Source: Phreatobacter sp.
Lineage (GTDB): Bacteria > Pseudomonadota > Alphaproteobacteria > Rhizobiales > Phreatobacteraceae
DNA: 53,576 bases
Reading direction: 5' to 3'
Assembly: GCF_030691135.1 (NCBI RefSeq)
Contig: NZ_JAUYFA010000076.1
Span: 1-53,576 of the forward strand
Shown here: piece by piece, positions 41,643 through 50,485 of the stretch
Numbering within the stretch: the first letter of the stretch is position 1
How the letters are laid out: every line of letters begins with the position of its first letter
Position numbers and translations under genes: made by a program
The notes under the pieces: model-generated
What the model was told of the DNA's origin: nothing
The model's database searches: none
The model's input: the letters and a program-made list of their open reading frames with translations, nothing else

Positions 41643-41960
41643 TGGAGGCTTCTGTTGCCAGGTGCCTCCGAACCCCGCCTTACAGTGCTACCCGCAAGGA
41701 CTTGATTTCGGTACTATTACCGCATTACGCGGCAACGGCCACCGGAGCATAGTTGTCATTGGCAACTATTGAGACGGCCCGATAACGGCGGAACCATGCC
41801 GAGCAAAAGCCCACCCTTTACACCCTCGTCGATCCTATTTCGCCCCCATCAGAAACGCCCTTGAAGGGCCCTTCTGGTGGAGGCGCCGGGTACTGCCCCC
41901 GGGTCCGAAAGGCTTATTGCGATGGTCGTTTATCACCATAGCCGGGTTGCCCCGGCCCGT
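41643..41960 (-). ncRNA. ssrA: Transfer-messenger RNA, circularly permuted two-piece type
   Basis: tmRNA rescues stalled ribosomes and adds a degradation tag. On the minus strand the acceptor piece comes first and ends CGCCTCCACCA at 41875; its T-arm-like stem CCGGG...CCCGG flanks GGCAGTA. After a 27-base excised segment the coding piece starts GGGGGCGAAATAGGATCGACG (split: GGGGGCG pairs with CGCCTCC, with one G-U). The tag frame runs from GCC at 41763 to TAA at 41725 and encodes ANDNYAPVAVAA. The coding piece ends near the GGAGGC/GCCTCC hairpin (41669-41644). A TATATT -10 lies at 41968-41963. The ends are estimated to within 10-15 bases. sspB follows. Confidence 0.93.
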
Positions 41961-41996
41961 TGAATATAGGGGAGGCCGCGCGTCAGCGAAAGGCCT

Positions 41997-44900
41997 TCAG
42001 CGGCGCATGCCGGGGGCGGGCCCCACGTCGATCGGCGGGGGCAGCGGCGGCAGGATCGACAGCGGCGCCCCGGTGGCCACCGGAGGAGCCGGGCGGGCCC
42101 CGTCGAGCGCGCGGCGCACCACCGAGGGCAGGTCCGTGGCGACCGGCGCGGGGGCGGCGCGCGGGGCCGCCGGACGGGGCGCGGGAAGCGGTGCCGTCTC
42201 CTGCGGCGCATCCGGCGCCACGACCGCCGGCACCACGACCTCCGTTGCGGGCGGCGGCACCAGGAACATCTCGGCCGCGACCGGCGGCGGCATCGGCGGC
42301 AGCGCGATCTGGACCTGCGGCGGCGGCACGGCCGTGAAGCGCGAGAAGGCGCGCTGGCGGCTGCGCTCGAGCCGGTCGCTTTCGGTCAGGCGGATGCGCA
42401 GGGCGGCGCGATCGATCAGCCGCAGGCCGAGCCAGCCGGAGACGTCGTCGGTATCGATGGTGCGGGCGGGCGTGCCGATCGGTCCCACGAACTGCATGGC
42501 GATGACCGGCATGGTCTCCGCCTCGGGAATCGGGTCGGGCGCGATCCGCACCTGGGCGCCCATGGTCCCTTCCCTGAGGTCGAAGCCGCCGGACCAGGTC
42601 AGCCTGCCGCCGGGCACCGCGAAGGCGGCGACGCCGGCGCGCGCCGTCAGCCCGACGACGCTGAGCGGCGACTGCCCCTCGCCCAGGGGAACGACCGTCT
42701 CCAGCGCCTGGGCGAGGGCCGCCCCGAAGGCCATGTCGGTCATCGGCCGACCGATGTCCTGGGCGATCTCCGCCTGGCGGGTGACGCGTGCCAGCGAGGC
42801 CGGATCGGCGCCGGCCAGCGCCGTCGTCCGGAAGTTAAGCCGCCCGGTTCCGTTGATGCCGGCGACGAGGGCCGCCGGCGTCGCGCCGTCGGCGGCAAGG
42901 TCGGCCGTGACGGCGAGATCGCCCGCAGCGCCCGGCCATGCCAGTGCGGCGGGGACGCCGGCGAGGGCGAGGCGCGCCGACAGCAGGGTGCGCAGGGCGG
43001 AGCGGTCGAGGGTCAGGCTGCCGTCGAGCCGCGCCGGCCCGAGCGCGGCGCTGATGTCGTGCAGCGACGTCGTGCGGCCCTGGCGCACCAGGCGGGTCGC
43101 AAGGCCGGTCAGGGCGGGATAGTCGCCGAGGCCGACGCGTTCGACGCGGATGGCGAGATCGGCTTCCACCCGGTCGAGGACCGTCGCGCCGAAGGCCGCG
43201 GCGGCAAACTCGCCGGCTCCGGCGTCGATCAGCCAGGCCGGTCCGGACAGCAGCGCCAGCGCCGCCTCGCCCGGGATGTCGCCGAGGCTCACCTCGCCGC
43301 GGCCGGTCCAACCGCGCCCGGTCAGCCGGGCGGCGACCGTCGTGGCGCCCACACGGCCCTCGGCGCGTTCGGTGCGCCAGTCGGCCCCCTCTGCGACAGC
43401 CGTCAGATCGAAGGTCGCCGGCAGGCGCCCGGCGAGTTCGGCCGGGACGCCGGCCAGCGGCATCAGCGTCGACACGTCGTCGGAGCGCAGGGCGGCGACG
43501 AGGCGGGCCGGCCCGTCGGCGCGGCGGTCCGCCTCGAAGGATAGGGTGCTGCCCGAGGAGACGAGCGTGCCCCTGAGCCGCATCGACGTGGCTTCGGGAC
43601 GCTCGATCTGGGCCGACAGCTGGGTGCGCGCCACCGGCGTCGGGGCGGGTGCGGGCGTGCCGCTCACCAGCGCGAAGATCTGGTCGGCACGCGGCGCGTC
43701 GACGGCGAGGGCGACACGGCCCGTCAGCCCGGCGGGCTCGAAGGGATCGCCGGCGCCGGCGGCGTCGATCTGCACATTGGCGTCGCCGACCCGCCCCTCG
43801 ATCCGGAGGCCGAGCGCCGAGCGCCCGCTCGCCGCGAAGGTGAGAGAAAGGTCGGCGCCGGCGAGCGAGGGGGCCCTGTCCCTGATCCATTCCGCCAGAG
43901 CCCTCGACCTCTCGTCGCGCAACAGCAGGGCGATCAGGCCGTCGGCATTGTCGGCCCGCAGGCGGCCGGAAAGGCGGCCGAGCAGCGGCCCGCCGAGGCC
44001 GTCGAGGCGGCCGGTCAGGTCGAGGCCGAAGCCGGCGAGATCGCCCACCCGCAGCCTTTCGGCCTCGAAGGTGCGCCCGTCGGTGGCGACGGCGAGGTCG
44101 ACGTCGCGGGCAAGGAAGCCGGCGAAGCGCGCCTGGCCGGCGCGCAGCTGGATACGGGTGTCGGTCGCCGGGTCCAGCCTGGCGCCGGCGCCGCGGGCGA
44201 TGCGCAGCAACAGGTCGAGATCGAGCGCATCGGCGGTGAGCTCGGCCTGGAGGGCGTGACGGCCGAGCGCGGGAACGTCGAGCGCGATGCGGCCGGAGGT
44301 CTGCCCCGCCGCCGTCTGGGCCGTGATGTCGTCGAGCAGCAGGCGGCCGGCATCGACCGTCATGCGGGTGGTCAGGCGGAGCGGATCGTCGAGGGTTCCC
44401 GGCGGCGTCGGCTGCCCGTCGAGCCAGGACAGCAGCACGGCGGGCCGCGCGGCATTGACCACGACGGTGCCGGCGAAGCCCATGTCGCCCGCGAGCGTCA
44501 CCTCACCCGTCGCCTCGACCGCCGCCTCGCCCGGCAGCCGCCCGGAAAAGGACTTGACCAGCCAGCGGCCGCCCCGGGCCTCCATGTCGCCGCGCAGGTC
44601 GCCGAGCGGCGCCCCGCCGAGGGTGGCGCCGGCGATGTCGAAGCCGATCGCCATGGGCAGAGTGCCGTCGGCGAGACGCGGGACCTCCGCCAGAAGCTGA
44701 GAGAGCACCTCGCGCGCCGTGCGCGGCGGCCCCTCGACCAGACGGTCGAAATCGACCTGCCGGGCGGAGACGATGACGTCGAGACTGCCCTGTGGCCCGA
44801 ACCCGTGGCGCAGCGAGCCCGTCGCCCGGGCGATGCGGTCTCCGGAGCCAAGCTGTGCCTCGGCGCGATGCATGACGAGGGCCTGGGCGGTGACCGCGGC

Positions 44901-45611
44901 CGGACCCGATACCCGCCAGGGCAGCCGGCCGGTCCGGCCGGTGAGGATCAGGGTGCCGTCGAAGCGCTGCCGGCCTTCCGCGCCGATGGTCCCTTCGGCT
45001 TCGAGGCCGGGGCCGTCGCGGCGCTCGGGAACCCGCAGCCGCAGCAACAGGTCACCCTGTTCGGCCAGGCTCATCATCAGATGCAGCGGCAAGACGCTCT
45101 CGCCGACCGTCGCCGATCCCTCGAGGCGCACCGGTCCGTTGATGCCGCGGGATTCGCCCGAGAGCATCATCCGCTCGGCGACCAGAGTGGCGGGTCCGGT
45201 GCCCTTGGCGACGGACAGGCGCGCATTCTCGACGGTGAGCGCATCGATCGGCAGGACGCGGCCCGGAACCTGGCCGAGCAGCAGCCGCACGTCGGCGTCG
45301 CGCAGGTGCAGGGCGTTGAGCGAGGCCTCGCCGCGCAGCAGCGGCGCGACGCGCAGTTCGCCGTGCAGCCGTCCGATGCGCGCGCCGCTGCGCTCGGTGC
45401 CGATGGAGACGTCGCGCGCATCGACGCGGATGGTGGGCAGCAGGCGAATGGAGAGGTCGCCGCCGATGCGCACGGGGGTGCCGAAGATGCGCGAGGCTTC
45501 CGCCTCGATCTGCGGCTTGTAGCTGTTCCAGTCGACCAGCCACGGCCCGACCACCGCCGTCACGATGGCGGCGATCAGCGCAAGGGCGATGGCGAGCAAC
45601 GAGTTCTGCAA
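41997..45611 (-). CDS. AsmA family protein
   Basis: The 1204-residue protein has an N-terminal membrane anchor (LLAIALALIAAIVTAVVGPWLVDW, residues 4-27) followed by EAEASRIFGTPVRIGGDLSIRLLPTIRVDARDVSIG, the AsmA N-terminal domain, then about 1000 residues of beta-strand-rich repeats, an AsmA_2-like C-terminal region near 880-1060, and a Pro/Ala-rich tail. AsmA-like proteins are long grooves thought to carry phospholipids between membranes. Its stop is only 29 bp from the ssrA -10. It is co-oriented with the extensin-like gene 85 bp upstream. Confidence 0.88.
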   Translation of the reverse strand: MQNSLLAIALALIAAIVTAVVGPWLVDWNSYKPQIEAEASRIFGTPVRIGGDLSIRLLPTIRVDARDVSIGTERSGARIGRLHGELRVAPLLRGEASLNALHLRDADVRLLLGQVPGRVLPIDALTVENARLSVAKGTGPATLVAERMMLSGESRGINGPVRLEGSATVGESVLPLHLMMSLAEQGDLLLRLRVPERRDGPGLEAEGTIGAEGRQRFDGTLILTGRTGRLPWRVSGPAAVTAQALVMHRAEAQLGSGDRIARATGSLRHGFGPQGSLDVIVSARQVDFDRLVEGPPRTAREVLSQLLAEVPRLADGTLPMAIGFDIAGATLGGAPLGDLRGDMEARGGRWLVKSFSGRLPGEAAVEATGEVTLAGDMGFAGTVVVNAARPAVLLSWLDGQPTPPGTLDDPLRLTTRMTVDAGRLLLDDITAQTAAGQTSGRIALDVPALGRHALQAELTADALDLDLLLRIARGAGARLDPATDTRIQLRAGQARFAGFLARDVDLAVATDGRTFEAERLRVGDLAGFGLDLTGRLDGLGGPLLGRLSGRLRADNADGLIALLLRDERSRALAEWIRDRAPSLAGADLSLTFAASGRSALGLRIEGRVGDANVQIDAAGAGDPFEPAGLTGRVALAVDAPRADQIFALVSGTPAPAPTPVARTQLSAQIERPEATSMRLRGTLVSSGSTLSFEADRRADGPARLVAALRSDDVSTLMPLAGVPAELAGRLPATFDLTAVAEGADWRTERAEGRVGATTVAARLTGRGWTGRGEVSLGDIPGEAALALLSGPAWLIDAGAGEFAAAAFGATVLDRVEADLAIRVERVGLGDYPALTGLATRLVRQGRTTSLHDISAALGPARLDGSLTLDRSALRTLLSARLALAGVPAALAWPGAAGDLAVTADLAADGATPAALVAGINGTGRLNFRTTALAGADPASLARVTRQAEIAQDIGRPMTDMAFGAALAQALETVVPLGEGQSPLSVVGLTARAGVAAFAVPGGRLTWSGGFDLREGTMGAQVRIAPDPIPEAETMPVIAMQFVGPIGTPARTIDTDDVSGWLGLRLIDRAALRIRLTESDRLERSRQRAFSRFTAVPPPQVQIALPPMPPPVAAEMFLVPPPATEVVVPAVVAPDAPQETAPLPAPRPAAPRAAPAPVATDLPSVVRRALDGARPAPPVATGAPLSILPPLPPPIDVGPAPGMRR

Positions 45612-45696
45612 GGCGGCGCACTCCGCGGCGAAGGCGGCAGGCCTGAATGTAGGGGATGCGACAGGGGTTCGAAAGGCTGCCGCGGCCGATCAGGCC

Positions 45697-46473
45697 TCAG
45701 CGTGTCAGCATCCCGCGCTGGCTGATGCCGAGACCGAAGGCGCCGGAGGGCGCGGCGGGCTGCAGCATCTGCACCGTCTCGGGCCGCGGCCGGCAGACGC
45801 GGCGCGTCCAGCGCGGGTCGTGACGGGCGAGGTCGAGATGGAAATGGTCGTAATGGAAGGCGTCGGCGCCGGGCCCGAGGACCGTGGTGAAGTGGTCGCA
45901 GGCCCGCACGAAAACCTCGCGCAGGAATCCCGCTTCGGCGGTTTCGCCGCGCCAGTGCTGGCGGATCACCACGGTGTGGCCGCTGCTGAGGATGAAGGCG
46001 AAGACGTCGAGGGCATTGCCGAAGGCGTGCTCCGACATGCGGCCAGACCGTCCGCCACGGACGCCGCGACAGGCATAGGAGCCGGCCTTGACCTCGACCA
46101 CAGCGGCGCCGAACCAGCGCTGGGCCGCCGGCTGCACGACATTGTCGATCCAGCGGTCGACCGTCGGCACCATCTGGCAGGCGAGCGTCTGCGGCCGGTC
46201 ATAGGCGACCTGCCCGCGCGCCTGGGCGGCGACGCGCAGCGGGTAGTCCATCCCGCAGGTGCCCGGGCCGTTGATCGTGGTGGAGCGCTGGACATAGCGC
46301 GACATCTGCACGGCCCCCGAGGCCATGCAGCGGCTCTCGAGGTCCGAGCGCCACTGCTCGCGCCGCTCATAGGCATAGCGACCGCAGGCCGCCATCGTCA
46401 TCGCGACGACGGCAATGGCGAACCATTTGAAGGCCCGGCGGCCCGGGCGCTGTGTGCCGAACGCAACACTCAT
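45697..46473 (-). CDS. Extensin-like C-terminal domain protein
   Basis: The 258-residue protein has a short cytoplasmic start, one hydrophobic signal/anchor segment (FKWFAIAVVAMTMAACG; the Cys could be lipidated, but the upstream residues are a poor lipobox), and an extensin-like_C domain with conserved histidines and aspartates: SEHAFGNALDVFAF and FHYDHFHLDLARH. These resemble metal ligands of LAS/D,D-peptidases, so a murein hydrolase role is plausible but unproven. I chose the ATG at 46473 (MSVAFGTQRPG); the longer frame is not family-like. It is divergent from cysQ. Confidence 0.85.
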   Translation of the reverse strand: MSVAFGTQRPGRRAFKWFAIAVVAMTMAACGRYAYERREQWRSDLESRCMASGAVQMSRYVQRSTTINGPGTCGMDYPLRVAAQARGQVAYDRPQTLACQMVPTVDRWIDNVVQPAAQRWFGAAVVEVKAGSYACRGVRGGRSGRMSEHAFGNALDVFAFILSSGHTVVIRQHWRGETAEAGFLREVFVRACDHFTTVLGPGADAFHYDHFHLDLARHDPRWTRRVCRPRPETVQMLQPAAPSGAFGLGISQRGMLTR

Positions 46474-46630
46474 CGGCTTTTCCGAAAATGCGGGGAATGT
46501 CCCTAACGCTGCGTTCATCATCGCCCAGCCGGGTGAACAGCCTGCCAAGAAAGGCGGTGAAGAAAGCGTTGCGCCGGTGTCGCCGGACGAGACACTTCCT
46601 TCGCGGCGGCGCATCGCCTAGTCAGGCGTC

Positions 46631-47446
46631 ATGGACACGACCTTTCAGGACGCGCGGCTGCTCGACGCGCTCGGCACCCTGGCAAGCCGGGCCGGCGCCG
46701 AGATCATGGCCCATTACGGCGGCGCCGCGACGATCAAGGGCGACGGCTCGCCGGTGACGGCGGCCGACACGGCGGCCGAGGCGGTCATCCTCGCCGGCCT
46801 CGCCCGCCTGCTGCCCGGCGTTCCCGTCCTCGCCGAGGAGGCCGCCGCCGCCGGCCATTGGCCGGTCTGCGAGGGGACGCTCGTCGCCGTCGACCCGCTC
46901 GACGGCACGCGGGAGTTCATCCAGAAGAACGGCGAGTTCACCGTGAATATCGGGCTGGTCACAGCCGGGCGGCCGGTGGCGGGCATCGTCTTCGCGCCGG
47001 CGCTGTCGCGACTGTGGATCGGGGCCGGTGGCCGGGCCGAGGCGATGGACCTGCCGCCCGGCGCACCCATCGAGGCCGCGACGGGTCGCCGCGACATCCG
47101 CACGCGGCCGCTGCCCGCCGGCGGCCCGGTGGCGCTGGTCAGCCGGTCCCATGCCGATGCGGCGACGAGCGCCTACTATGCCGAGCGCGGCATCGCCGAT
47201 CAGCGCCCGGTGGGATCCTCGCTGAAATACACGCTCATCGCCGAGGGCGAGGCGGATGTCAGCGCCCGCTTCGCCTCCATCACCGAATGGGACATCGCCG
47301 CGGCCCATGCCGTGCTGGCGGCGGCGGGGGGCGAGATGACCCGCCCCGACGGCAGCCCGCTGGTCTATGGGCGGGCCGACCGGCAGTTCCGCACCGATCA
47401 CTTCATCGCCTGCAGTGCCGCCTATGCGGCCGCCGGGCGGCGTTGA
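46631..47446 (+). CDS. cysQ: 3'(2'),5'-bisphosphate nucleotidase CysQ
   Basis: CysQ hydrolyses adenosine 3',5'-bisphosphate, a by-product of sulfate assimilation. The 271-residue inositol-monophosphatase-fold enzyme has DGSPVTAADTAAEAVI, the metal motif VDPLDGTREFI with E69 in LAEEAAAAG, GSSLKYTLIAEGEAD, and EWDIAAAHAVLAAAGG. Length is normal. The ATG at 46631 starts after a 157-bp divergent gap with the extensin-like gene. The motifs prefer CysQ over SuhB-type inositol phosphatases. Confidence 0.93.
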   Translation: MDTTFQDARLLDALGTLASRAGAEIMAHYGGAATIKGDGSPVTAADTAAEAVILAGLARLLPGVPVLAEEAAAAGHWPVCEGTLVAVDPLDGTREFIQKNGEFTVNIGLVTAGRPVAGIVFAPALSRLWIGAGGRAEAMDLPPGAPIEAATGRRDIRTRPLPAGGPVALVSRSHADAATSAYYAERGIADQRPVGSSLKYTLIAEGEADVSARFASITEWDIAAAHAVLAAAGGEMTRPDGSPLVYGRADRQFRTDHFIACSAAYAAAGRR

Positions 47447-47578
47447 TTTGGGCAGGCTGCGCGTTTCGGTCGCAGTCTTGTGATCGCGCTGGAAACGGCA
47501 ATGACGGCCATTCCGCGGGGCGAAGTGGCCGGGGTCTGGCTGACAACCTGACTGAATCAATCAACAATTGGAAAAGAC

Positions 47579-47615
47579 TGGAGCCGTTCCAAACAATTCC
47601 TTGGAGTCATTCCAA
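47579..47615. promoter_or_regulatory. Tandem palindromes upstream of the ferric transporter operon
   Basis: TGGA-GCCGT-TCCA (47579-47591) and TTGGA-GTCAT-TCCAA (47601-47615) are two inverted repeats with the same arms and five-base centres, 23 bp apart, about two helical turns. They lie 120-160 bp upstream of the binding-protein ATG, just before a weak TTGTCG/TAGGAT pair. They look like a double operator. They do not match the Irr or Fur boxes I know; the rest of the 291-bp gap 47447-47737 shows no gene. Confidence 0.5.
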
Positions 47616-47737
47616 TCTTTTGGCCGCGGCTTGTCGTGGATTGGCTGCGCGATAGGATAGTGGACAGTGAATTTCACGCCGACCGCGTGCCGTTCTGGAA
47701 CCCGTCCGATCGACGGCAGCCCGCTGGAGACCCCCCG

Positions 47738-48772
47738 ATGATCATCTCGCCGACCCGTCGCGCCCTTCTCGGTGGCGCCGCCCTTCTCATCGCCAGCCCG
47801 GCCCTGCTGCGCGCCCAGACGCGCACGCTCAACCTCTATTCGTCGCGGCACTACGACACCGATGAGGCGCTCTACACCGACTTCACCCGGCAGACCGGCT
47901 TCGCCATCAACCGCGTCGAGGCGGGCGCCGACCAGCTGCTCGCCCGCATGCAGAGCGAAGGCGCCAATTCGCCCGCCGACGTGCTGATCACCGTCGACGC
48001 GGGTCGCATCGAACGGGCATCCGCCCTCGGCCTGCTGCAGCCCTTCGCCTCCGAGCCGCTGGCGAGCCGGATCCCGGCAAACCTCCGCGATCCCGATGGC
48101 AACTGGTATTCCTTCTCGACCCGGGCACGCGTGCTCTTCGTCGCCAAGGACAAGGTCGCGGAAGGTGCGATCCGCACCTACGAGGACCTCGCCGATCCGA
48201 AGTGGAAGGGGAAGGTGCTGACGCGCTCCTCGACCAACATCTACAGCCAGTCCCTGGCGGGCGCGATGCTCGCCGCCCATGGGCCTGAGAAGACCGAAGC
48301 CTGGGCCAAGGGCGTGGTCGCCAACCTCGCCAGGCCGCCGCGCGGCGGCGACACGGATCAGATCCGGGCGGCTGCCGCCGGCGAAGGCGACATCGCCATC
48401 TCCAACACCTATTATTTCGGCCGCCTGGCGATTTCCGAGAAGCCGGAGGACAAGGCGGTCGTGGAGAAGCTGCGCCTGGTCTTCCCCAACCAGGGCGATC
48501 GCGGTACCCATCTCAACGTCTCGGCGGCCGGCATCGCCCGTCACGCCAAGAACCTCGACGCTGCAAAAGCTTTCCTCGAGTACTTGTCGACACCCGCCGC
48601 ACAGCGCTATTTCGCCTGGGGCAATTCGGAATACCCGGTCGTGGCCGGCGTCGAGCCGCCGCCGCAGGTCGCCGCCTGGGGCACCTTCAAGGCGGATCCT
48701 CTGAATGCCCGCGTGTTCGCCCGTAACAATGCCGAAGCCCTGAAGATCATGGATCGCGCCGGCTGGAAGTGA
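47738..48772 (+). CDS. fbpA: Ferric iron ABC transporter substrate-binding protein
   Basis: FbpA/FutA-type proteins bind ferric iron in the periplasm. The 344-residue precursor has a twin-arginine-like signal (SPTRRALLGGAALLIASPALLRAQ), then TRTLNLYSSRHYDTDEALYTDFTRQTGF, with the SSRHY tyrosine, GEGDIAISNTYYFGRLA, with the Tyr pair that binds iron, and FLEYLSTPAAQRYFAWGNSEYPV. The start is the ATG at 47738 with CTGGAGACC before it. The permease gene begins about 10 bp after the stop. No ATPase gene is in the window; the usual fbpC is not adjacent. A tandem palindrome upstream may be the regulator site. Confidence 0.92.
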   Translation: MIISPTRRALLGGAALLIASPALLRAQTRTLNLYSSRHYDTDEALYTDFTRQTGFAINRVEAGADQLLARMQSEGANSPADVLITVDAGRIERASALGLLQPFASEPLASRIPANLRDPDGNWYSFSTRARVLFVAKDKVAEGAIRTYEDLADPKWKGKVLTRSSTNIYSQSLAGAMLAAHGPEKTEAWAKGVVANLARPPRGGDTDQIRAAAAGEGDIAISNTYYFGRLAISEKPEDKAVVEKLRLVFPNQGDRGTHLNVSAAGIARHAKNLDAAKAFLEYLSTPAAQRYFAWGNSEYPVVAGVEPPPQVAAWGTFKADPLNARVFARNNAEALKIMDRAGWK

Positions 48773-48781
48773 CGACTTGAC

Positions 48782-50482
48782 TTGACTGACGCCCTTATCG
48801 GCCCGCCTTCCGTGACCGACCCGCGCCCGGCCTTCATGGCCGGGCGTCGTGCGTTGCTGGCCGTGGCGCTGGTTCTCGCCGCCGTCGTGATGACGCCGAT
48901 CCTGGCGGTCGCCTTCAGCGTCGTGCTGCCGAGTGGCGGCGCCATCGCCCACCTGGCCGAGACCGTTCTCGCCGAGATCGTCCTGAACACGCTGGGGCTG
49001 ATGCTGTTGGTCGGGCTCGGCACAGCGGTGATCGGTGTCGGTACCGCCTGGCTGGTGACGCTGTGCCGGTTTCCAGGGTCGCGGGCGCTGGAATGGATGC
49101 TTCTGCTGCCGCTCGCCGTTCCCGCCTACATCATCGGCTATGCCTATACCGACGCCATGGCCTTCGCAGGGCCCATCCAGAGCGGCCTCAGGGCGATGTT
49201 CGGGTGGTCGCGCAGCGACTACTGGTTCCCGGACATCCACAACCTGCCGGGCGTCAGTCTGATGCTGACCCTGGTGCTCTACCCTTACGTCTATCTTCTC
49301 GCCCGCTCCGCCTTCCTCGACCAGTCGACCTGCGTGCTTGAGGCGGCCCGGACGCTGGGGGCGAGCCCCCTGTCGGCTTTCCTGCGCGTCGGACTGCCGA
49401 TGGCCCGGCCGGCCATAGCCGCCGGCGTCGCGCTGGCGCTGATGGAGGCCCTCGCCGATTTCGGCACGGTGCAATATTTCGGCGTCACGACCTTCACGAC
49501 AACGATCTACCGGACCTGGTTCGGCCTCGGCGACCGCGTTGCCGCCGGCCAGCTCGCCACGGGTCTTCTCGGTTTCGTCCTGCTGCTGGTGGCTGTCGAG
49601 TTCGTGGCGCGCCGCGGCCGCCGCTTCGGCGCCGGCGGCCGGCGCCATCGCAGCATCGCGCCGCTGCAGTTGAGACCGCGCGCCGCGCTGGCCGCCCTCG
49701 CCGCCTGCGCCCTGCCGGTACTGCTCGGTTTCATCCTGCCGATCGCAGCGCTGCTGCGCCTTCATGTCGTGGACGGCGACTCGCTGCTCAACCCCCGCTT
49801 CCTCGCCTATGCGCAGAACTCCTTCGTCCTCGCCGGAGCCGCAGCCCTCATCGTCGTGACCGCCGCGACCATGGTCGCCTATGCCGGACGGATCGCGCCA
49901 GGCCCGATGACCAGCACCGTGATCCGCGTCGCCAGCATCGGCTATGCCGTGCCCGGCACGGTCATCGCCGTCGGGATCCTCACCGCGCTCGGCGGGCTCG
50001 ACGCGGCCCTCGACGGCTGGTCGCAGGCGACGTTCGGTTGGGGAACCGGGCTGGTGTTCTCCGGCTCGGCCGTCGCTCTTCTCTATGCCTACCTCGTCCG
50101 CTTCCTCGCCGTCGCGGCGGGCCCGGTCGAATCCGGGCTGCATCAGATTCCGGCCTCCCTCGACGCGGCGGCGCGCACCCTCGGCGCCAGTGCCGCCAAG
50201 GTGGCCGCGGCGATCCATGCGCCGATGCTGCGGCGCTCGCTGCTGACGGCCGCGCTGCTCGTCTTCGTCGACGTGCTGAAGGAACTGCCGGCGACGATCA
50301 TCGTCAGGCCGTTCAACTTCGATACGCTGGCCGTCCGCGTCTACAATCTCGCCTCGGACGAACGCCTCGCCCAGGCCTCGACGGGCGCGCTGGTGATCGT
50401 CGCCATCGGCATCGTGCCGGTCATCATCCTGACGCGCATGATCGCGCGCGACACCCGCCTCGGCTCGCGGCCGGGCGCCTGA
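48782..50482 (+). CDS. fbpB: Ferric iron ABC transporter permease, fused double-domain type
   Basis: The 566-residue inner-membrane protein has two BPD_transp_1 units of six helices each. The EAA motifs are EAARTLGASPLSAFLRVGLPMARPAI near residues 180-205 and DAAARTLGASAAKVAAAIHAPML near 460-482, both contacting an ATPase. This is the FbpB/FutB architecture. The start is uncertain: TTG at 48782, GTG at 48812 or ATG at 48836, with no strong ribosome site. It follows fbpA by 9 bp and converges on tadA with three bases between. The needed ATPase must be encoded elsewhere. Confidence 0.9.
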   Translation: MTDALIGPPSVTDPRPAFMAGRRALLAVALVLAAVVMTPILAVAFSVVLPSGGAIAHLAETVLAEIVLNTLGLMLLVGLGTAVIGVGTAWLVTLCRFPGSRALEWMLLLPLAVPAYIIGYAYTDAMAFAGPIQSGLRAMFGWSRSDYWFPDIHNLPGVSLMLTLVLYPYVYLLARSAFLDQSTCVLEAARTLGASPLSAFLRVGLPMARPAIAAGVALALMEALADFGTVQYFGVTTFTTTIYRTWFGLGDRVAAGQLATGLLGFVLLLVAVEFVARRGRRFGAGGRRHRSIAPLQLRPRAALAALAACALPVLLGFILPIAALLRLHVVDGDSLLNPRFLAYAQNSFVLAGAAALIVVTAATMVAYAGRIAPGPMTSTVIRVASIGYAVPGTVIAVGILTALGGLDAALDGWSQATFGWGTGLVFSGSAVALLYAYLVRFLAVAAGPVESGLHQIPASLDAAARTLGASAAKVAAAIHAPMLRRSLLTAALLVFVDVLKELPATIIVRPFNFDTLAVRVYNLASDERLAQASTGALVIVAIGIVPVIILTRMIARDTRLGSRPGA

Positions 50483-50485
50483 GAT

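Noticed and set aside
47561-50218. 885-codon minus-strand frame opposite fbpAB
   Set aside because: It is Gly/Arg/Glu-rich with no motif, and lies opposite two well-supported transporter genes.
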